The position numbers and the translations under genes were made by a program. The notes under the pieces are model-generated. The model had not been told where the DNA came from. It did no database searches and saw only the letters and a program-made list of their open reading frames with translations. A stretch of 39,433 nucleotides of DNA from Avimonoglobus sp965151315 (GTDB lineage: Bacteria > Bacillota > Clostridia > UBA1381), in NCBI GenBank assembly GCA_965151315.1, contig CBCTZG010000020.1:1-39433 (forward strand), given 5' to 3'. Positions within the stretch are counted from its first letter, which is position 1. Each line of letters begins with the position of its first letter. Of this stretch, positions 1-8,199 are shown piece by piece.

Positions 1-118
1 GCATTTAGACGCTTTTTTGGGAACTTTACCAGTGGTTTTATACGGAATGCTTGGTATTTTTGTTGTAATGGGGATCATTTTCCTGGCCATTGTGCTTCTG
101 CAGAAGCTGTCAAAATAG
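1..118 (+). CDS. C-terminal end of a small membrane protein (partial)
   Basis: The reading frame enters from the left edge and stops with TAG at 116-118, giving about 38 residues. They form one hydrophobic helix (VVLYGMLGIFVVMGIIFLAI) followed by a short basic tail. This glycine-rich single-span segment resembles the membrane helix of small OadG-like sodium-pump decarboxylase subunits, but the fragment is too short to assign. The start and most of any soluble part lie outside the window. Confidence 0.45.
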   Translation, partial: HLDAFLGTLPVVLYGMLGIFVVMGIIFLAIVLLQKLSK

Positions 119-148
119 GAAAACCGTCCTTCCCAAACCGACATGTGT

Positions 149-195
149 CCGCAAAAGACCGCTGTTTTTGACAGGATCCGACCAGGTTTTTGCGG
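149..195. repeat. Inverted repeat in the first intergenic region
   Basis: CCGCAAAAGACC (149-160) and GGTTTTTGCGG (185-195) are complementary apart from one unpaired base, around a 24-base loop. It has no following T-run, so it does not look like a simple terminator. It lies between the end of the membrane protein and the DUF6514-type gene. Confidence 0.35.
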
Positions 196-309
196 TAAAG
201 TGTTGAATTTGCGTACTTTATGCTGAACCCTGCGATGGATTGGCATAGATTTTTCCCCCGAATTGTATTATAATAAATACTGCAAAAAATCAAATAGGGG
301 GCGCAAGTA

Positions 310-645
310 TTGGAAGAGATCTTGTATGACAAAAAAACAGTTGCCGTACACAATGAGCGATATTATGAAATGGTATTGCAATACTCTTTAATAGAAGAAA
401 TGCTGGCTGTAGAATATTGTGAATTAAAAAGCTACGGTGTGCAGATCAAAAAGACGGCATATTTCCAGGATGGTCACACAGAACGGGAATGCAAACGCAT
501 ATCCGGCCTGTTTTTCAGCCGGCAGGAGGCGGAGCGGTTTTTAAGTATCCTGGCCAAAAACCAGGTCACGCCTATCGGTCTGCGGCCAGTGGTCGAAGAT
601 TATGCGGGGAAAACGGGAAAGCATAGAAGCCTGATTGAGGTTTGA
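310..645 (+). CDS. Small conserved protein, DUF6514-like
   Basis: A 111-residue soluble protein without signal peptide or membrane segment. Its length, the early 'ERYYEMVLQYSLIEE' segment and the 'SRQEAERFLSILAKNQVTP' segment resemble the DUF6514 family of Clostridia, whose function is unknown. I chose the TTG start at 310 because a purine-rich GGGGGC ribosome site lies about 8 bases upstream and no ATG near the start fits. A TATAAT at 269-274 could serve as -10 box, but I see no convincing -35 at normal spacing. The gene is followed at once by a strong terminator, so it is probably a single-gene unit. Confidence 0.6.
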   Translation: MEEILYDKKTVAVHNERYYEMVLQYSLIEEMLAVEYCELKSYGVQIKKTAYFQDGHTERECKRISGLFFSRQEAERFLSILAKNQVTPIGLRPVVEDYAGKTGKHRSLIEV

Positions 646-684
646 TAAAATCCTCGGCGTAATAACGCCGGGGATTTTATATTT
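645..684 (+). terminator. Intrinsic terminator after the DUF6514-like gene
   Basis: AAAATCCTCGGCG and CGCCGGGGATTTT form a long stem around a TAATAA-type loop and run into AT-rich sequence. It starts at the stop codon of the upstream gene. Confidence 0.75.
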
Positions 685-710
685 GGCGGTAAAAAAATCC
701 AAATTATAGC

Positions 711-739
711 TGGATAAATGACTGAAATTGTGCTATACT
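711..739 (+). promoter_or_regulatory. Sigma-A promoter of the esterase gene
   Basis: TGGATA (711-716), 17-base spacer, and TATACT (734-739) preceded by TGC, an extended -10. The spacing and extended box make this a good housekeeping promoter 34 bases before the chosen start. Confidence 0.6.
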
Positions 740-772
740 GAAATTATTCAACAGAATGGAGGCGGGAAGGCT

Positions 773-1849
773 ATGATTTATCCGGAAATTTTGACTGCCC
801 TCAGCGGACAGAAGATCGCCGGCAAAGAAATGTGGGAAAAGTACAGACGGGCGGAGATCCGTACAATTTTAGAAAATTTTGTGTATGGCGTACCGCCTGT
901 GGATCGGCCTAAGGACATGGCGTTTTCAGTCCGGGAGATACAGCGGGAACAAGGCGTATTGCAGAAAAAGGTGGAGTTCACATTTTCAGGCTATACCATG
1001 GGTATGGATCTGTTTATTCCGGCAGAGTATGAAAAACCACTGCCGGCTTTTATACATATTATGCACCAGGCCGAAGAGCAGGCCTGTGATATTGACAGCA
1101 GGCTGGATTTTCCGCTGCTGCCTATTTTGGAGATCGCCGGCCGTGGCTATGGACTGGCTGTAATGAAGACCAGCCGGCTATGCCCGGACTTTTTCAGCGG
1201 GCCGCGTTATCAGGAAGGCGTGTTTACCGCCTTGGATGCTGCCCGGCGGGACAATTCCTGGTCGATCATCGCCGCCTGGGCCTGGGGCGTTTCCCGGGTC
1301 ATGGATTATTTAGAGACAGATGGGGATATTGACAGCCGGCGGGTGGCGGTAATCGGCCATTCCCGGGGCGGGAAAGCGGCCCTTTGGGCCGGCGCGACGG
1401 ACCAGCGGCTCGCGATGGTGATATCCAACGAGTCTGGATGCACCGGCGCCGCGTTCACCCGAGGGAAGACCGGAGAGCATGTTAAAGACATCAACGGCGC
1501 CACAGACTGGTTTTGCGAAAATTACAGGCTGTATAACGACGATGAGGCCATGCTGCCCATAGATCAGCATATGCTTTTGGCGCTGATCGCGCCCCGGCCG
1601 CTGTATGTGGCCAGCGCGTCGGAGGACGAATGGGCGGATCCGGACAGCGAGCTTTTGTCCTGCAGGCTTGCCGGCGCGGCCTATGGGCTGTATGGAAAAA
1701 CAGGAGTTTTAGCGCCGGAAACGATTGAAAATGATATGCCATACCATGGCGGGGAAATCGCGTATCACCGCAGGACTGGCAGCCATGCTCTAACCCGGTT
1801 TGACTGGCGGCTGTTTTTGGATTTTGCGGATCAGAAGCTGCTACAGTAA
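773..1849 (+). CDS. Alpha/beta hydrolase, glucuronoyl-esterase-like (CE15-type)
   Basis: A 358-residue cytoplasmic alpha/beta hydrolase. The nucleophile elbow reads GHSRGGK with the serine at about residue 197. A histidine in the late 'TGSHALTRFDW' segment (about residue 338) is placed as the catalytic base. The G-x-S-R-x-G elbow and the 'IAPRPLYVASASEDEWADP' segment are typical of carbohydrate-esterase family 15 and related acetyl-xylan-esterase-like proteins, which cleave esters on glucuronoxylan. There is no signal peptide, so a substrate would have to be an imported oligosaccharide ester. ATG 773 is preferred over an upstream TTG because GGAGG at 758-762 lies 10 bases before it. The gene stands alone between its own promoter and a terminator. 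The exact substrate is not visible. Confidence 0.7.
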   Translation: MIYPEILTALSGQKIAGKEMWEKYRRAEIRTILENFVYGVPPVDRPKDMAFSVREIQREQGVLQKKVEFTFSGYTMGMDLFIPAEYEKPLPAFIHIMHQAEEQACDIDSRLDFPLLPILEIAGRGYGLAVMKTSRLCPDFFSGPRYQEGVFTALDAARRDNSWSIIAAWAWGVSRVMDYLETDGDIDSRRVAVIGHSRGGKAALWAGATDQRLAMVISNESGCTGAAFTRGKTGEHVKDINGATDWFCENYRLYNDDEAMLPIDQHMLLALIAPRPLYVASASEDEWADPDSELLSCRLAGAAYGLYGKTGVLAPETIENDMPYHGGEIAYHRRTGSHALTRFDWRLFLDFADQKLLQ

Positions 1850-1895
1850 ACGGAATACACCCGGAATTGATTAAGTAAATGACCAGCGTGCAGAA

Positions 1896-1917
1896 AAGGA
1901 CGCCGAAAGGCGTCCTT
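1896..1917 (-). terminator. Hairpin terminator between two converging genes
   Basis: AAGGACGCC-GAAA-GGCGTCCTT is a perfect 9-bp stem. Read on the minus strand it is followed by TTTT, so it mainly terminates the SCP2-type gene. It may also end the converging esterase transcript. Confidence 0.75.
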
Positions 1918-1930
1918 AGGCTGTGCGGAT

Positions 1931-2398
1931 TTATGATTTTTTCGTGGTACGCTTTGCCGGTGCTTTTTTTGCTTTTTCCGCAGATTCACCAACGGCCTTT
2001 TTGGCTGTCCGTTTTGTAGCCGTCTCCTTGGCCGCCGCTGTTTTCGCGGCAGGCTTTTTAACCGGCTTTGGTACAGGCGGAATAGAGCTCAGCAGGGAAA
2101 GCAGAATAGAGGCTTCACCTTGAACTTGTATTTTACCGCTTTCCAGCGCCTTTTGCGGATTCATGCGTCCTTCTAAAATCCGGACAAGATCGCCGGCCAT
2201 GGCCGAAACCATAACATTGCGGTCATAGTAATCATAGGGCTCCACATATAATGTGCCGTCCTTCCATTCGATATAAAAAATACCGCCGCAGTCTTTGTTG
2301 GTCAGGTTTATCTGGATAGCAAAATGTTCCGCAAACCCGGCGGTGTCCGCTGTTAGGAGAATTACCTTCAATTTGTCAAAGGCTTCTTGGAACGTCAT
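1931..2398 (-). CDS. SCP2 sterol-carrier-domain protein with Lys/Ala-rich tail
   Basis: A 155-residue protein. Residues about 1-105 have the SCP2 fold pattern: an N-terminal helix, then 'GGIFYIEWKDGTLYVEPYDYYDRNVMVSAMAGDLVRILEGRMNP' and 'ALESGKIQVQGEASILLSLL'. SCP2 domains bind lipids or hydrophobic ligands. The last ~45 residues are low-complexity K/A/P/T repeats (PAKRTTKK type), like histone-H1-type nucleic-acid-binding tails. ATG at 2398 is preferred over GTG at 2407 because an AAGAAGTGA-like ribosome site lies just upstream. The gene is divergent from zapA and has its own strong promoter. The ligand and role are unknown. Confidence 0.7.
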   Translation of the reverse strand: MTFQEAFDKLKVILLTADTAGFAEHFAIQINLTNKDCGGIFYIEWKDGTLYVEPYDYYDRNVMVSAMAGDLVRILEGRMNPQKALESGKIQVQGEASILLSLLSSIPPVPKPVKKPAAKTAAAKETATKRTAKKAVGESAEKAKKAPAKRTTKKS

Positions 2399-2430
2399 GT
2401 TAATCACTTCTTTCTTGATAGTATATCTTT

Positions 2431-2459
2431 AGTATATAGTATATTCAGGAATTTGTCAA
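2431..2459 (-). promoter_or_regulatory. Sigma-A promoter of the SCP2-domain gene
   Basis: On the minus strand, TTGACA (2459-2454), a 17-base spacer and TATACT (2436-2431). This is close to consensus and lies 33 bases before the start codon. Confidence 0.8.
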
Positions 2460-2518
2460 TTCTATTCTGGAAAAAAATCCCATTATACGGCGTAAAGGAA
2501 ATCTGTGCATATTCGATA

Positions 2519-2547
2519 TTGATTTATTTGTCAAAAAGTAGTATAAT
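2519..2547 (+). promoter_or_regulatory. Sigma-A promoter of the zapA-mrdA operon
   Basis: TTGATT (2519-2524), 17-base spacer and TATAAT (2542-2547). No other good promoter or terminator is visible before mrdA ends, so it may drive the whole division/elongation operon. Confidence 0.7.
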
Positions 2548-2606
2548 AAATTATAAGTACCCGTTTTTAGGCGTAAGACAAAACGCCGCAGAAAGGAATG
2601 AGAAGT

Positions 2607-3029
2607 ATGGCGAAGAGCAGCAGAGTGCATGTGGAGATTCGGGGCCGGGGATTTAACCTTTTATCAAATGACCGGGCGGATTACCTGGTGCGGATTGCCC
2701 AAATGGTGGAAGCCAGGATGACCGAGGTTATCGACAAAAATCCCCGGCTGACCTTTGAGAAGGCGGCGCTTTTGACGGCGCTGAATTACTGCGACGATTT
2801 GGAAAAACATAAAATGGCGGAAAAGGACAGGAAAGACACCGGGGAGGATCATATCCGGGCTCAGCTGATGGCTTATGCCAAGGAGCTCTCCCAGGCTAGC
2901 GAGGTTATTAAAAATCTGGAAAAGGAGCTAGCTCAGGCAAAACGGGAGAATGATGAAAAGCTAGAGCAGATTAAGCGGGAATACGAGATCAAAGAGAAGG
3001 AGATCATGGAAATGATCGACGCGATGTGA
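2607..3029 (+). CDS. zapA: Cell division protein ZapA
   Basis: A 140-residue ZapA homologue, a small protein that bundles FtsZ filaments at the division site. The N-terminal ~95 residues carry the ZapA domain (VHVEIRGRGFNLLS, 'YLVRIAQMVEARM', 'AALLTALNYCDDL'). The remainder is a long charged coiled coil (heptad-like E/K/L to the end), the dimerisation part. ATG 2607 is chosen over ATG 2598 because the AAAGGA ribosome site directly abuts 2598 but is 9 bases from 2607. It is first gene of the envelope operon, and its stop overlaps the region of the next ribosome site, suggesting translational coupling. Confidence 0.85.
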   Translation: MAKSSRVHVEIRGRGFNLLSNDRADYLVRIAQMVEARMTEVIDKNPRLTFEKAALLTALNYCDDLEKHKMAEKDRKDTGEDHIRAQLMAYAKELSQASEVIKNLEKELAQAKRENDEKLEQIKREYEIKEKEIMEMIDAM

Positions 3030-3040
3030 GGATGAAAACG

Positions 3041-5095
3041 ATGGAGTTGCTTGCGCCGGCCGGCTCTGCCCGGGCGGCCTGGGCCGCTGTGCAAAGCGGA
3101 GCGGATGCAGTGTATATTGGGGGGGAACAATTCTCCGCCCGGAAATCGGCGGATAATTTTACCCTGCCTGAAATCGGCCGGCTGGTGGAATATTGCCATC
3201 TCCGGGGGACGGCGGTCCATGTGGCGGCGAATACGCTGGTCAAGGAAACAGAAACGGTCCGATTTTTGGAATATGTGCGGACTCTGAACAGCCTGGGAAT
3301 CGACGCGCTGATTATACAGGATATTGGGATGGCGGCTCGGGTGCGCGAAATGTGCCCGGATCTGCCGCTGCATGCCAGTACGCAAATGACGGCCGCCTCG
3401 TTAGAAGCGGTCCGGTTTTTGGAGGCAGCAGGATTTTCCAGGGTTGTATTAGCCCGGGAACTGAGCCGGGAACAGATCCAGGAAATTAAAGCCGGCGCCA
3501 AGGCAGAAATTGAGGTTTTTTGCCACGGTGCCCTTTGTATGTGCTTTTCGGGGCAGTGTCTGCTGAGCAGCATGATCGGCGGCCGCAGCGGGAACCGGGG
3601 CATGTGCGCCCAGCCCTGCCGGCTGGCGTATACCCTTTTAGAAGACGGCAGACCGGGAATGGGCGGGTATTTGTTAAGCCCCAAGGATCTGGCTCTTGTG
3701 CAGTCTCTGGAAGAGCTTCGCCGGATTGGGGTGGATTCCCTGAAAATTGAGGGCCGGCTGAAACGGCCGGAATATGTTTCCGCTGTTGTAGGGATCTATC
3801 GGAAATATCTGGACGCGCCGGGGCCGGTTTCTCCGGCGGATATGAGAGAGCTTCGAGACGCGTTTTGCCGCAGCGGTTTTACGGATGATTACTGGAGAGG
3901 TAAAACCGGCAGCCAGATGATGAGCTTTAACAATCCAGGCAATATGGCAAAAAATTTATTTTCTCCTGCGGCTCAGAAGCGGTGTGAACCGGACGCCAAT
4001 TTCCGCAAAGTGCCCGTGCATATAGCGGTCAGCCTGCGGCTGGGCAGCCCGCTGGAGCTCATCATGACAGATCCGGAAGGGAACTGCGCCCGGGCAGTAG
4101 GGATGATCCCGGCGGAACCGGCGCAGCATTGTGCCATGGATGCAGACAAGCTGCAGGGTCAGTTGGCGAAGCTGGGGAATACGGTTTTTGTACCGGCAAG
4201 GCTTGCGGTAGAAGCGGAGCCGGGACTCAGCCTGCCGGTCAGTGAGGTCAATCATGTGCGCAGGCAGGCCTGCGCGGAGCTGACGGCCATGCGGACGGCA
4301 GTACCCAGCCGGCGCTTGCGGATTTTGGCGCCGGAAGAGCGAAAGGGCAGGAAAGCCGGAAAGCCTGTCCTGACTGTGCAGGCGGAAACGGAAAACCAGA
4401 TCCAGGCAGCGCTGGAATGTGGGATTCAGCGGATATATGTGCCGGCAGAACTGTATGGGAAATATGCGTCCGCGGCAGAGGAAATTGTGGCCCGGCTGCC
4501 GGCGGTTTGCCGGGTGGGGGACAAGCCGGTGTCAGCAAAGCGGGTGCTGGTTTCCAATATCGGGCAAATAGAAGCCTATGCGGACCGGATTCAATATGGG
4601 GATTTTCGGTTGAATCTATATAACCAGGCTGCCTGCGGCGTATACGCCGGGTTAGAGGCGGTGACCCTGTCGCCGGAGCTGAATTTGGGCGAGATCCGGG
4701 AGATCTGTTTTTCAGGCAAAACGGAAGTTATCGTTTATGGCCGGCTGCCTCTGATGGTGATGCAAAACTGCCCGATCCGGGCGGCTGGCGGGAAATGCCA
4801 GAACGGCAGGCAGGTGTATGCGCTCAGGGACAGGAAAAATCAGGTATTTCCTATTTTGTGCGGCGAAGGCTGTCTGGCCGTGCTGCATAACGCAAAGCCC
4901 ATATATATGGCGGATAAAGGCAGGGATCTGCAAAGCCTCCGCGCGGACGGCTTCAAGCTGCTGTTTACTACGGAATCCGGACCGAAAGCCCGGAAAATTA
5001 TTTTGGAATATCAGGCGGCGCTAGCAGGGGAAACACTGCCAGCGCCGATAGAAAATACATTTACCCGAGGACATTTTTATCGGGGCGTAGGGTAG
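3041..5095 (+). CDS. U32 family peptidase-like protein with DUF3656 region (RNA hydroxylation type)
   Basis: A 684-residue protein starting 'MELLAPAGS', the classic U32 start. The N-terminal TIM-barrel-like part (1-~290) has 'GADAVYIGG' and the cysteine signature 'EVFCHGALCMCFSGQCLLSS' followed by 'GNRGMCAQPCR', which in the family ligates an iron-sulfur cluster. The long C-terminal half, with further cysteines near 'QNCPIRAAGGKCQNG', fits the DUF3656-containing branch. That branch includes E. coli RlhA, which hydroxylates 23S rRNA C2501; its TrhP relatives act on tRNA. Despite the old name, such members are probably RNA hydroxylation factors rather than peptidases. ATG 3041 is preferred because GTGAGGA lies 9 bases upstream. 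The gene follows zapA within 12 bases. Confidence 0.8.
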   Translation: MELLAPAGSARAAWAAVQSGADAVYIGGEQFSARKSADNFTLPEIGRLVEYCHLRGTAVHVAANTLVKETETVRFLEYVRTLNSLGIDALIIQDIGMAARVREMCPDLPLHASTQMTAASLEAVRFLEAAGFSRVVLARELSREQIQEIKAGAKAEIEVFCHGALCMCFSGQCLLSSMIGGRSGNRGMCAQPCRLAYTLLEDGRPGMGGYLLSPKDLALVQSLEELRRIGVDSLKIEGRLKRPEYVSAVVGIYRKYLDAPGPVSPADMRELRDAFCRSGFTDDYWRGKTGSQMMSFNNPGNMAKNLFSPAAQKRCEPDANFRKVPVHIAVSLRLGSPLELIMTDPEGNCARAVGMIPAEPAQHCAMDADKLQGQLAKLGNTVFVPARLAVEAEPGLSLPVSEVNHVRRQACAELTAMRTAVPSRRLRILAPEERKGRKAGKPVLTVQAETENQIQAALECGIQRIYVPAELYGKYASAAEEIVARLPAVCRVGDKPVSAKRVLVSNIGQIEAYADRIQYGDFRLNLYNQAACGVYAGLEAVTLSPELNLGEIREICFSGKTEVIVYGRLPLMVMQNCPIRAAGGKCQNGRQVYALRDRKNQVFPILCGEGCLAVLHNAKPIYMADKGRDLQSLRADGFKLLFTTESGPKARKIILEYQAALAGETLPAPIENTFTRGHFYRGVG

Positions 5096-5137
5096 AATAG
5101 ATTGGAATTCTCTGGGTATACTAACGAAGGAGTTCAC

Positions 5138-5734
5138 ATGGAAAATTTGATTTTGGCGTCGGCTTCACCCCGGCGGAAGGAGCTTTTAAAAGCAATGGGA
5201 CTGCCGTTTTCGGTATTGGTGCCGGACGCGGACGAAAGTGCGGTCAGCAAGGATACGCCGCCGCGGCTTTATGTACAGGAGCTGGCCCTGTTGAAGGCAG
5301 GCGCGGCGGTGCGGCTGCTGCCGCCCAAGCTGCAAGCAGGGAGGCTGGTTTTAGCGGCGGACACGATCGTATGCTTAGACGACGGGATCCTGGGGAAGCC
5401 AAAGGACGAAAACGAAGCTTTTGCCATGCTGTCCAGCCTTTCCGGCCGGACGCACACGGTTTACACGGGATTTTGTGTCATGCGGGCCGCCGACGGCTTT
5501 TCTGTGTGCCGGCATGTCTGCACAACAGTGCGGTTCAGGCCGCTATCGCCGGATCTGATCCAGCGCTATATCCATACCGGCGAGCCCATGGATAAGGCGG
5601 GCGCCTACGGGATTCAGGGTTTGGGCGCCATGCTGGTAGCGGGAATTGAGGGGGACTACTTTAACGTAGTCGGCCTGCCGGTAGGAGAACTAGCCAGTGT
5701 TTTGGAGCAGGAGTTCGGTATGGAAATATTTTAG
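5138..5734 (+). CDS. maf: Maf-type nucleotide pyrophosphatase
   Basis: A 198-residue Maf/YhdE-type protein, which hydrolyses non-canonical or modified nucleoside triphosphates (dTTP/UTP-type substrates in close relatives) to the monophosphate. The signature is visible as 'LASASPRRKELL' at the start, 'LAADTIVCLDD' and 'LGKPKDENEAFAMLSSLSG' in the middle, and 'DKAGAYGIQGLG' near the end. ATG 5138 is chosen because AAGGAG lies 8 bases upstream; an open frame reaches back to a TTG at 5102 without a ribosome site. It sits directly before mreB, a common order in Firmicutes. Confidence 0.88.
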   Translation: MENLILASASPRRKELLKAMGLPFSVLVPDADESAVSKDTPPRLYVQELALLKAGAAVRLLPPKLQAGRLVLAADTIVCLDDGILGKPKDENEAFAMLSSLSGRTHTVYTGFCVMRAADGFSVCRHVCTTVRFRPLSPDLIQRYIHTGEPMDKAGAYGIQGLGAMLVAGIEGDYFNVVGLPVGELASVLEQEFGMEIF

Positions 5735-5748
5735 TTAGGAGATTTTGT

Positions 5749-6786
5749 ATGAGTCAGGTTTTTTCTTCATTTCGGCTGGGAAAGGATATTGGCATTGATT
5801 TAGGTACGGCCAATACGCTGGTGCATTTGCGGGGAAAAGGAATTATTGTCCGGGAACCTTCGGTGGTAGCCATTGACAAGGACGACCACCGGGTGTTAGC
5901 TGTGGGAAATCAGGCCAATGAAATGCTGGGCCGGACCCCGGAGAATATTACAGCGATCCGGCCCATGAAGGACGGCGTAATTGCGGACTTTGAAGTGACC
6001 CAGGCCATGATCCGTACATTGATCAAAAAGGCCTTAGGCGGAAAGCATGGTCTTTCCAAACCGCGGGTGATCGTCTGCGTCCCCTCTGGAATTACCGACG
6101 TTGAAAAGCGGGCGGTAGAGGAAGCGGTGATGCAGGCCGGCGCGAAAGCCGTGTTCCTGATCGAGGAACCAATGGCGGCGGCCATTGGAGCGGGGCTGCC
6201 GGTGGACCGGCCTTTGGGGAATATGGTGGTGGATATCGGCGGCGGGACTACTGAGGTGGCGATTATCTCACTCAATGGGATTGTAATCTCCAAATCAATC
6301 CGCCTGGCGGGAAACGCCATAGATACCGCCATTGTAAACTTTATCAAAAAGCAGTACAGCATGACTATCGGTGAACGGACGGCGGAGGAAATTAAGTTTG
6401 AAATCGGCTCTGCCATGCAGTATACCGGAGAGGGTTATTATGACGTCAAGGGCCGGGATATGGTTTCCGGTTTGCCGAAAAATGTCCGGGTATCCTCCGC
6501 AGAGATCCGGGAGGCCATGGCGGAGGTAATCGTGGAAATTGTAGAGGTGATTAAGACGGCGCTGGAGGAAACGCCGCCGGAGCTGGCCGGGGATATTATT
6601 GAAAATGGGATCATCCTTACCGGCGGCGGCGCCCTGATCCGGAACCTGGACAGACTGGTCTCCAATGTTACTGGTATTCCGGTGGTGATTTCGGATAATC
6701 CGCTGGACTGCGTGGCCGCAGGGACGGGCAAGGCGTTGGAAAGCATGCAGGTTATGACCCGGTCTATGGTCCGGCGAAGAAAATAA
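5749..6786 (+). CDS. mreB: Rod-shape determining actin homologue MreB
   Basis: A 345-residue bacterial actin that organises peptidoglycan synthesis along the sidewall. The phosphate-binding loops are clear: 'GIDLGTANTLVHLRGKGI' at the start and 'VVDIGGGTTEVAIISL' near residues 160-176. 'PSGITDVEKRAV' and the late 'ILTGGGALIRNLD' adenosine motif complete the actin fold. Length matches the family. A ribosome site TTAGGAG precedes the ATG. It is followed within about 20 bases by mreC, in the standard mreBCD order. Confidence 0.95.
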   Translation: MSQVFSSFRLGKDIGIDLGTANTLVHLRGKGIIVREPSVVAIDKDDHRVLAVGNQANEMLGRTPENITAIRPMKDGVIADFEVTQAMIRTLIKKALGGKHGLSKPRVIVCVPSGITDVEKRAVEEAVMQAGAKAVFLIEEPMAAAIGAGLPVDRPLGNMVVDIGGGTTEVAIISLNGIVISKSIRLAGNAIDTAIVNFIKKQYSMTIGERTAEEIKFEIGSAMQYTGEGYYDVKGRDMVSGLPKNVRVSSAEIREAMAEVIVEIVEVIKTALEETPPELAGDIIENGIILTGGGALIRNLDRLVSNVTGIPVVISDNPLDCVAAGTGKALESMQVMTRSMVRRRK

Positions 6787-6804
6787 GGGCAGGATGTGTT
6801 TGAG

Positions 6805-7695
6805 ATGGCAGGAGTGAAAAAGAAAAAGTGGATCTGGCTTGCGGCAGTGGTACTTATTGCAGCGGCGCTGGCGGTCGTGTCCAAGCTGACCAATAACTTC
6901 CTGGGAAGTGCGCTGCATATGGCGGCGGCGCCGGTACAGTCGCTGATTGCCCGGGCGTCCGGCGGTGTACAGGATTTCTTTGTTTATGCGGGCAATATGA
7001 AAAACTTCCAGCAGCAGAATGAGGAGCTTACCGTACAGAACACAGAGCTGCAAAAGGAAAACCGCAGCGTAGAGGACTACAAGCGGGAAAATGAGCGGCT
7101 TCGACGGCTTCTGGGGATCCGGGAAGAGCTAAAGGAATATGAAACTACTGCGGCCCGGGTAATCGGCTATGAGCCCAACAACTGGTATGACACGATTGTC
7201 ATCAACAAAGGCGAAAGCAGCGGTATTCAGGCGCAGGATGTGGTGATCAGCGATAACGGTGTTGTGGGACAGATCAGTGAAGCGGGCCCCAATTGGGCCA
7301 GGATCTCCACGGTGATCAATCCCAGCCATGCTTTAGGCGTACGGATCACTAGGACAGGCGACATTGGCGTCTTGGAGGGTGACAGTCGGCTCATGAAGGA
7401 CAGCAAGTGCCGGCTGGACTATATTGGAAAGGATGTGTCGGTAGTTGTAGGCGACATTTTAGAGACCTCGGGTATCGGTGGAATTTTTCCGCCGGGGCTG
7501 ACCGTCGGCAAGGTAACGGACATCACCATGGACAGTACCGGCCGGCTCACAGAGGCAGTGGTGGAGCCCACCACTAATCTGGAACAGCTCCACGAGGTGC
7601 TGGTGATCACAGAATGGGAAATGGCCGAACAGACCCCCATGCCGTCGTCATCTCCGGAACCGGCGGATGACGGCGGGAAGGAGGAAGATGAGTAA
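6805..7695 (+). CDS. mreC: Rod-shape determining protein MreC
   Basis: A 296-residue MreC, the periplasm-facing partner that links MreB to the elongasome synthases. It has a basic N-terminus, one membrane segment (about residues 9-27, 'IWLAAVVLIAAALAVV'), a coiled coil rich in Q/E/L (about 65-105), and the beta-rich MreC core ('VIGYEPNNWYDTIVINKG', 'DNGVVGQISEAG', 'GIFPPGLTVGKV'). The last 25 residues are an acidic, proline-rich tail. ATG 6805 is chosen over GTG 6796 because GGCAGGA lies 10 bases before it. Confidence 0.92.
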   Translation: MAGVKKKKWIWLAAVVLIAAALAVVSKLTNNFLGSALHMAAAPVQSLIARASGGVQDFFVYAGNMKNFQQQNEELTVQNTELQKENRSVEDYKRENERLRRLLGIREELKEYETTAARVIGYEPNNWYDTIVINKGESSGIQAQDVVISDNGVVGQISEAGPNWARISTVINPSHALGVRITRTGDIGVLEGDSRLMKDSKCRLDYIGKDVSVVVGDILETSGIGGIFPPGLTVGKVTDITMDSTGRLTEAVVEPTTNLEQLHEVLVITEWEMAEQTPMPSSSPEPADDGGKEEDE

Positions 7696-7707
7696 GGAGG
7701 AACAGGC

Positions 7708-8193
7708 ATGAAAAAGGTTAAGATTGCTCTGTGGATTGCCATTCTTCTTTTGTTGCAGGTCTGTTTGATTCAATACATAGCGATTCAGCATATTGTACCA
7801 GAACTGATGTTTGTGTTTTCGATATGCTACGCATTCCATGAGGGGGACGAAAAACTGCGGTTGATTGTCCCGGCGGTGTGCGGCGCAGCGGTAGACCTGA
7901 TGGGCAGCCAGATTTTTGGGATGAATATGTTGATTTATACGCTGGCTGCGGCCGGCGGCGTCTGGATGGCGGATATTTTTTACCGGTCGGGGATCTTTTT
8001 CCAGTTCCCCTTGCTGTTTGTCCTGTCAATGGCCGCCGGATCGGTTTATTTCGTATTCAATTCCAGTGTTTTTGGGGAAATAGGGTATGGAAGTATTGTG
8101 TGGGAAATTATTTTTCCCACCGCCTGCTATAACTTAGCCGCGGCGGTCCCGATTCTTCCGCTGGTACGGAAAACGTGGAAACAAAGGAGGTGA
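7708..8193 (+). CDS. mreD: Rod-shape determining membrane protein MreD
   Basis: A 161-residue very hydrophobic protein with about five membrane segments and the short polar loops typical of MreD ('HIVPELMFVFSICYAFHEGD', 'GAAVDLMGSQIFGMN'). AAGGAGGAAC precedes the ATG. It lies between mreC and mrdA, the usual position. MreD is a weakly conserved elongasome component, so the identification rests on topology, size and context together. Confidence 0.88.
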   Translation: MKKVKIALWIAILLLLQVCLIQYIAIQHIVPELMFVFSICYAFHEGDEKLRLIVPAVCGAAVDLMGSQIFGMNMLIYTLAAAGGVWMADIFYRSGIFFQFPLLFVLSMAAGSVYFVFNSSVFGEIGYGSIVWEIIFPTACYNLAAAVPILPLVRKTWKQRR

Positions 8194-8199
8194 GCGGCG

